From an uncultured Eubacteriaceae bacterium (GTDB lineage: Bacteria; Bacillota; Clostridia; Lachnospirales; CAG-274): a stretch of DNA of 9,652 nt. Under the pieces are notes generated by a model. The model was not told where the DNA came from. It did no database searches and saw only the letters and a list, made by a program, of their open reading frames with translations. The DNA is taken from NCBI GenBank assembly GCA_947565475.1, contig CANOGI010000071.1, positions 1 to 9,652 on the forward strand, read 5' to 3'. Position numbers and translations under genes: made by a program. Of this stretch, positions 5,202 through 9,652 are shown in pieces. Position 1 is the stretch's first letter. The number at the start of each line of letters is the position of its first letter.

Positions 5202-6878
5202 TTGGTGAGAAAAAATTTTAGGGTTTTGTTTTCCTTTATTTTGATATGCGCCGTTACTTTTTTTCCATGTACGGTTACGGCGGGGAAAAATGTTATCGTG
5301 AACGGCTCAGCCGCCGCCACGGTTATAAGAATAATTGACGGCGACGCTATTGAGGTTAAACTTTTAAACAACGACGACACCGCTCTCGTTAAACTTATTG
5401 GAGTTGACGCCCAGGGATTTAAAGACGCCGTGTCTTTTCTTACGGACTACCTTTTGGGGCAGACGGTCGTTATTTCCCCCGACAACAGTATAACGACTCC
5501 CGTGGGTATATGGAACAATATGTATGTGACTTTAAATGGAGAAAACGTCAATAAAATTTTAATAGAAAAAGGCTATGGCATCACAAATCCGAGCTATATG
5601 CCGGCGAGCCAGTATAATGAGTATTTAACAGTTCAGCGCACCGCTAAGGTAGGCAACATCGGTATTTGGGAAAACGGTGTGAGGGAAAACGGCACGACCA
5701 CCAATTTTGGGAACATTACTTATACGGGAAAGCTCGCTTATAAAAACAAGCACGTTGTCAATATCAACACGGCGAGCGCCGAAACTTTGATTAACGCCCT
5801 TACCGATATGCCGGCGGGTACAGCCAACGCTATTATAAACTACAGAAATAAAAATCCTTTTAACACGATTGAGGAGATTAAATTTGTGCAGGGATTCTCA
5901 AAAGAGCTTTATGACGCCAACAAGCGCTTTTTAACTGTATGCACGAATGTTAATTACGCTGATAAAGAAGAGCTTTTCAGCATTGGGAACATTACGGAGG
6001 ACGAAGTTGAGGACATTTTGTCATACCGCAGACAGCACAGCAAAATATCAAGCATAGCGGTTTTGAAAGACGAGAAGTTACTCTCTCAGAACAGATACAG
6101 CAAATATAAAGATTTCCTATCGACTTATGACAAACAGAAAGTTGACGTTACGGAAAATGACAAAGTTGTAAATGTTAATACCGCGAACCAGAGCCAACTT
6201 ACGGCGGCGGGATTATCCTCATCGGACGCTTCTAAAATTATTGAGCACCGCAAAAACGGATATACTTACAAAACTCTTGGGGAACTGACCAAAATCCCCG
6301 GAATCGGTCTTAGTGTACAGCAGATTAACGAGTTTGAGGACAATTTGAATACATGCACAGATATAAACGAGGCCACTGATTATGAGATGAAGTCTGTATT
6401 TGGAAACGACGCCACAAAAGTTATTTATAAAAGAAATTATAATTCCGTAAGCGATGTTTCGGAATATGTGAGCCAGGAAAAATACGACCGTATTAAAAAT
6501 GTTATTTACGTTGGCTCTGACGACTGTAAATATATTAACGTCAATACAGCCACGAACACTCAGCTCTCGGAGGCAGGATTCTCGTCCTCGGCGGCGTCAA
6601 AGCTTTCCGCCGCCAAAAATATGAAAAGCCCGTCAGATTTGCCATGCGAGCTTACGGAAAACGATAGAAGCGCGTCTTTATACACAAATATAAACAAAGC
6701 CACCGCCAAAGAGCTTAAATCATTAAATCATGGGGTTACGGACGGTATTATTAACGAGATTATGAGTTATCGTGAGGAGCAGCCCTTTGGAACAGAGGAG
6801 GAAATGAGGAAGTTTTTTACGGACAGAAATTTCTTCGGTTTCTATAATTCGGTTAAAGATTATTTGGTTGTGAGATAA
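5202..6878 (+). CDS. Secreted protein: degenerate SNase-like domain plus six ComEA-like HhH repeats
   Basis: About 558 residues from TTG 5202, eight bases after AAGGAG (5188-5193). GTG 5205 is also possible; the further upstream in-frame TTG at 5181 precedes the ribosome binding site. Residues 1-28 form a signal peptide (basic start, VLFSFILICAVTFF core, cleavage near TVTAG). Residues about 34-160 resemble staphylococcal nuclease: ATVIRIIDGDAIEV keeps the metal-site aspartates, and KLIGVD keeps Asp40. By my alignment Arg35 is Lys64, Glu43 is Gly72 and Arg87 is Ile103, so catalysis is probably lost. Residues 186-558 hold six units, each opening with a form of NxNxA (VNINTASAETL, TNVNYADKEEL, VNVNTANQSQL, TDINEATDYEM, INVNTATNTQL, TNINKATAKEL). 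These are ComEA-type helix-hairpin-helix units that bind DNA without sequence preference; only the third keeps the canonical IPGIG hairpin. Likely role: binding DNA outside the membrane, perhaps for uptake, biofilm or scavenging (inference). It is followed 20 bp later by the TSCPD gene. Confidence 0.8.
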   Translation: MVRKNFRVLFSFILICAVTFFPCTVTAGKNVIVNGSAAATVIRIIDGDAIEVKLLNNDDTALVKLIGVDAQGFKDAVSFLTDYLLGQTVVISPDNSITTPVGIWNNMYVTLNGENVNKILIEKGYGITNPSYMPASQYNEYLTVQRTAKVGNIGIWENGVRENGTTTNFGNITYTGKLAYKNKHVVNINTASAETLINALTDMPAGTANAIINYRNKNPFNTIEEIKFVQGFSKELYDANKRFLTVCTNVNYADKEELFSIGNITEDEVEDILSYRRQHSKISSIAVLKDEKLLSQNRYSKYKDFLSTYDKQKVDVTENDKVVNVNTANQSQLTAAGLSSSDASKIIEHRKNGYTYKTLGELTKIPGIGLSVQQINEFEDNLNTCTDINEATDYEMKSVFGNDATKVIYKRNYNSVSDVSEYVSQEKYDRIKNVIYVGSDDCKYINVNTATNTQLSEAGFSSSAASKLSAAKNMKSPSDLPCELTENDRSASLYTNINKATAKELKSLNHGVTDGIINEIMSYREEQPFGTEEEMRKFFTDRNFFGFYNSVKDYLVVR

Positions 6879-6898
6879 AAGATTTGGAAGTGAGAATT

Positions 6899-7144
6899 TT
6901 GGAAAGTTATAAAACACAGGGAACATGTTCTAAAAATATTGAGTTTGAGGTTGTTGACGGAAAGGTTAAAAACGTTAAGTTTTTAGGAGGCTGTGACGGA
7001 AATTTACAGGGAATCGGAAAACTTGTCGAGGGTATGCCTGTTTCTTCGGTGATTGAGAAGTTAAAAGGACTTAAATGCGGCTCTAAAAGCACATCTTGTC
7101 CCGACCAACTTGCCAGAGCCCTTGAAAAGTATAGCGAGAATTAA
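6899..7144 (+). CDS. Small four-cysteine TSCPD-domain protein (TIGR03905-like)
   Basis: From TTG 6899 the protein has 81 residues, starting MESYKTQGTCSKNI. That start matches the usual beginning of this family and follows GGAAGTGA (6886-6893), a near match to the full anti-SD complement. An upstream TTG at 6884 would add five residues. The stand-alone TSCPD domain also occurs at the C-terminus of B12-dependent ribonucleotide reductases. Seen here are Cys10, Cys32 in the FLGGCDGNLQGI motif, Cys60, and Cys67 within TSCPD (65-69), a four-cysteine set that suggests metal binding or redox chemistry. The function of stand-alone members is not established. It starts 20 bp after the nuclease-like gene and probably shares its transcript. 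A strong terminator lies 127 bp downstream. Confidence 0.85.
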   Translation: MESYKTQGTCSKNIEFEVVDGKVKNVKFLGGCDGNLQGIGKLVEGMPVSSVIEKLKGLKCGSKSTSCPDQLARALEKYSEN

Positions 7145-7270
7145 GGTATTGAACAGAGGCTGTAAAGCAAGTTTGGTTTGTTTCTGTTCTTTTATAAGTC
7201 AGGCTTTTATAAAGTCAATTTGCTTGTTTGTTTTTACAACGGTTTTTATAAACCTGTAAGGCAACTATAA

Positions 7271-7315
7271 AAAAACAAAATCCGCTTTTACGATAATAAA
7301 GCGGATTTTGTTTTT
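7271..7315. terminator. Very strong bidirectional-looking intrinsic terminator
   Basis: An 18-bp perfect stem (AAAAACAAAATCCGCTTT at 7271-7288 with 7298-7315) surrounds a nine-base loop, with A-rich and T-rich arms on either side, so it could act on both strands. It closes the operon ending with the TSCPD gene. A smaller hairpin, TTACA/TGTAA plus GGTTT/AAACC, lies just upstream at 7234-7259. Confidence 0.9.
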
Positions 7316-7407
7316 GAGGGATATTTTTAAATTAGGCGCCCTAAGGTTTTCTGTTATAATATATTTCTTTATCGTATTAACTCATTGATATTTTTTAACT
7401 TTTTTGA

Positions 7408-7436
7408 TTGACTTTTTATTTTGTAGGGTGCATAAT
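7408..7436 (+). promoter_or_regulatory. Sigma-A promoter of the PAS-GGDEF gene
   Basis: TTGACT (7408-7413), 17 bases, then CATAAT (7431-7436). Each hexamer matches consensus at five of six positions. Transcription would start near 7443, leaving a leader of about 290 nt. A second candidate is the extended -10 TGTTATAAT at 7352-7360, which lacks a good -35. Confidence 0.6.
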
Positions 7437-7496
7437 AATAGTAAAGAAATAAAATAACTGAAAAATCCGCGTTTAAAAAGATATTAGCGGATATTA

Positions 7497-7604
7497 ATGA
7501 AAAGGCGGTTTAAAAAAAATATACAGACGGTGATTAAATATCTTGATTATGTTTTAAAAGCAGTTGATTTAGCGGTGGCGTCTGTATTCCTTGACGGGGA
7601 ATAA
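7497..7604 (+). CDS. Candidate 35-residue small ORF in the leader of the PAS-GGDEF gene
   Basis: ATG 7497 to TAA 7604 encodes a basic N-terminus (MKRRFKKNIQTVIKYLDY) followed by a mostly hydrophobic, possibly amphipathic helix and an acidic tail (VASVFLDGE). The ribosome binding site is poor (GCGGAT, four bases upstream). Part of the reading frame is also an inverted repeat (7521-7529 with 7579-7587), which may instead be an RNA stem. It could be a leader peptide, a small membrane-associated protein or chance. Not recognised. Confidence 0.22.
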   Translation: MKRRFKKNIQTVIKYLDYVLKAVDLAVASVFLDGE

Positions 7605-7732
7605 GCGCTTGTTTGAGATTAAAAATTGTTTTCTGGCAAGATTGAGTTTGAAAATAGTTGTATTTTTTGAAATATTTTTATATTGTTATATTTTTGAGGA
7701 ATAGAGATTTTTTTATGGAAGAAAGGGATTTT

Positions 7733-9652
7733 ATGAAAAAAGAGTTTTTTGGTCACTGCGACAGCGGGGATTTTGGTCAAAAAGTGATTTATTCTGACAG
7801 CGTTCCTATTGGCATAGTTGAGCTTAAATATACCGACGATAAGCTTCTTATACAAGACGCCAATTCGGATTTTTATGTAACCGCCGAATGCGTCGACGAG
7901 GATTTTTATAAAGTTTACGGGAATAATTACAGAGGCATAATAATTGACGAGGACTGGGAAAAGCTTAAAGAGTCTATGCTTTCCGTTATTGAGGGAAAAC
8001 AAGACAGGTTTTCCTGCGAGTACAGGGTGCGCTCTAAGGGCGGAGAAGTTTTTTGGAGAAAGATAAACGCCGTTAAAAGCGCCGAGGATTCGGAGGGGGT
8101 TATGTTTTTATGCGCCCTTACTGATATTACGGATGTTAAAATGGTGCAGACCGAACTTGAGAAAGAAAGGGAAAGTTTTTACACAATAGCTTCATTGTCA
8201 AACACAAAGCTTTTTGAGTATAAATTCCACAACGATACGTTATATGACATTACTGGAGGAAGAATTAACAAATATTTGGAGGGGTTCTCGGTTAAAATAC
8301 ACGATTACGACATATTCTCAAAAAACGGCGAGAATTATGCCGAAAAGGTCGTGAGCCTCTTAAAAAGCGGTCATAAAAGGCTATATACTGAATTTAAGGT
8401 AAATCAATTCGGTAAAGAGGAATGGCACGGGTTATGGGGAAAAACCATTTTTGACAAAAACGGTAAGCCTTTAAGGGTTATTGGCAAAACCCAAAACATC
8501 AACTATGAGAAACGCAGCGAGGCGTTTTTCTCGAATGTAAGGCACATTGATAATTTAACGGGAATTTACATAGGCGAGTACGCTAAAAAGCTTATAGGCG
8601 AGGTGTTTAACGAGCTATCAGAAAAGAGCCATGCGGTGATTGTTTTGGATATCGACGATTTCGCGGAGCTTAACAACAATTTAGGTAAAAAATTATGCGA
8701 CCAGGTTCTCTCAAACGTAAGCAGGCGGATAAAAAATATACTTGATGAAAAAGATATTATAGGCAGGCTCGGAGGGGACGAGTTTATTATATTTATAGAC
8801 GACGCCTTTTCTAAAGAGCGTCTTGAGGTAATTCTTGACAAGGTTAATTTTATCGTGGAGTCCACTTATTCGGGTGAAAGATACAAAAATTGTATAAAGG
8901 GAAGCATCGGCGCGGTTATATCAGAGCCCGGCGACAGGGATTTTGAGAAAAATTTTGAGAAAGCGGGCTACGCTTTATATATAGCTAAATCCATAGGCAA
9001 AAATAAATCTTATATTTTCTCTAAGAAAGACGAAGAGCCTTTTTTAAACAGAGTGAGAAAATCATCATCGGAAGACGAGAAATTCGCTTATCAAAAAGAA
9101 ATATACGCTGAGCGTGAGTTTAATTATGAGATAGCCGAGTTCGCTTTTGACGTTATGGAAAGCACTCAGGACGTTGACAGCGCTGTGAACATTCTTCTTG
9201 ACAAGGTGGGTATTTATTTTAATTTAAGCCGTATAGTCATAAGAGAGCTTGAAAATGAGAATGGAAAATATTTAGTATCATATCAATGGTTTAGAGAGCC
9301 TCTCTGCCCTGTGGGGAATTTAATCGACGCTTCTGACGAGAATATAAAAAGGCTTATGTCAGACAACAACAGCGGCGACGCTTTTGAGTATTCGGAATAT
9401 CCGGGATTTGAGAGGGGAAAGGAATATAAAGGCTGTGTTGAGGGAGAGTCTAAATCGGAGGTTCGTTTCAGGATAAGAAAAGACGGCGAGTTTAAAGGAT
9501 ATATAAGCTTTTGCGACAACAGTGTCAGAATATGGGGTCAAAACGAGATAAGAGCCTTAAAAATGATTGGAAAGATTATATCGGCGTATTTACTTAAAAT
9601 GCGGGCTTTCAAGGAAGCGGAAAAAACGGTTTGGCGTCTTACGAGATATGAC
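7733..9652 (+). CDS. PAS-PAS-GGDEF-GAF signalling protein, 3' end beyond window
   Basis: The frame is open to the right edge (640 codons seen). ATG 7733 follows AAAGGGA (7722-7728); an in-frame ATG at 7715 would add six residues. Residues about 18-135 and 146-258 look like PAS sensors, each ending in the usual C-cap (LTDITDVKMVQTELEKE; TQNINYEKRSE). Residues about 268-425 form a diguanylate cyclase domain. It starts DNLTGI and has Asp306 of DIDDF, Asn314, Asp323 and an intact GGDEF at 347-351, so synthesis of c-di-GMP from two GTP is plausible. The usual GHxxGD reads GKKLCD (318-323), and the position of the RxxD inhibitory site reads DEKD (338-341), so product inhibition through that site is unlikely. 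Residues about 463-625 resemble a GAF domain. The last residues (WRLTRYD) resemble the lead-in to another GGDEF or EAL module, so a further catalytic domain probably follows. No membrane segment is seen, so it is likely cytoplasmic. Probable role: control of motility or surface life. Confidence 0.85.
   Translation, partial: MKKEFFGHCDSGDFGQKVIYSDSVPIGIVELKYTDDKLLIQDANSDFYVTAECVDEDFYKVYGNNYRGIIIDEDWEKLKESMLSVIEGKQDRFSCEYRVRSKGGEVFWRKINAVKSAEDSEGVMFLCALTDITDVKMVQTELEKERESFYTIASLSNTKLFEYKFHNDTLYDITGGRINKYLEGFSVKIHDYDIFSKNGENYAEKVVSLLKSGHKRLYTEFKVNQFGKEEWHGLWGKTIFDKNGKPLRVIGKTQNINYEKRSEAFFSNVRHIDNLTGIYIGEYAKKLIGEVFNELSEKSHAVIVLDIDDFAELNNNLGKKLCDQVLSNVSRRIKNILDEKDIIGRLGGDEFIIFIDDAFSKERLEVILDKVNFIVESTYSGERYKNCIKGSIGAVISEPGDRDFEKNFEKAGYALYIAKSIGKNKSYIFSKKDEEPFLNRVRKSSSEDEKFAYQKEIYAEREFNYEIAEFAFDVMESTQDVDSAVNILLDKVGIYFNLSRIVIRELENENGKYLVSYQWFREPLCPVGNLIDASDENIKRLMSDNNSGDAFEYSEYPGFERGKEYKGCVEGESKSEVRFRIRKDGEFKGYISFCDNSVRIWGQNEIRALKMIGKIISAYLLKMRAFKEAEKTVWRLTRYD

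Noticed and set aside
7619..8002. 127-codon minus-strand frame
   Set aside because: It overlaps the start of the PAS-GGDEF gene, whose domains are clear on the + strand.
1..9652. CRISPR array or defence system
   Set aside because: No regularly spaced direct repeats and no cas, restriction, toxin or reverse-transcriptase motifs were seen.

Overview
The window looks like chromosomal DNA of a low-to-moderate GC Firmicute, most likely a motile member of the Clostridia. Reasons: strong AGGAG-type ribosome binding sites, frequent TTG/GTG starts, AGA-rich arginine codons, the obg then yhbY gene order known from Firmicutes, a sigma-28-type promoter, and a small TSCPD protein of a type common in anaerobic Firmicutes. 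All convincing genes are on the + strand. Everything here was read by eye; no database search was possible.

Layout. Positions 1-152 hold an incomplete MITE-like repeat. A sigma-D/sigma-28-type promoter (260-287) and a long untranslated stretch with a weak terminator-like hairpin and another repeat lead to a FliD-like flagellar protein (673-1968). Next come a candidate small RNA with its own promoter and terminator (about 2042-2233) and a complete 166-bp copy of the first repeat in inverted orientation (2260-2425). The essential GTPase gene obg (2604-3893) follows. It is separated from its usual partner yhbY (4557-4856) by 663 bp. That gap contains a second MITE-like insertion (3966-4190) with terminal inverted repeats and 11-bp flanking direct repeats.

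After yhbY there is another repeat copy and a good promoter. Then comes a probable two-gene operon: a secreted protein with a degenerate staphylococcal-nuclease-like domain plus six ComEA-like helix-hairpin-helix repeats (5202-6878), and a small four-cysteine TSCPD protein (6899-7144), closed by a very strong terminator (7271-7315). A long leader with a strong promoter precedes a PAS-PAS-GGDEF-GAF signalling protein (7733 onward) that runs off the right edge.

How it fits together: the FliD-like protein and the c-di-GMP synthase candidate point to motility and its control. Obg and YhbY belong to ribosome assembly. The nuclease-like/HhH protein suggests binding of extracellular DNA. The most unusual content is non-coding: three separate repeat families occupy the intergenic spaces. 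The two copies of the first family keep three internal hairpins with compensatory base changes, which suggests that the folded form matters.
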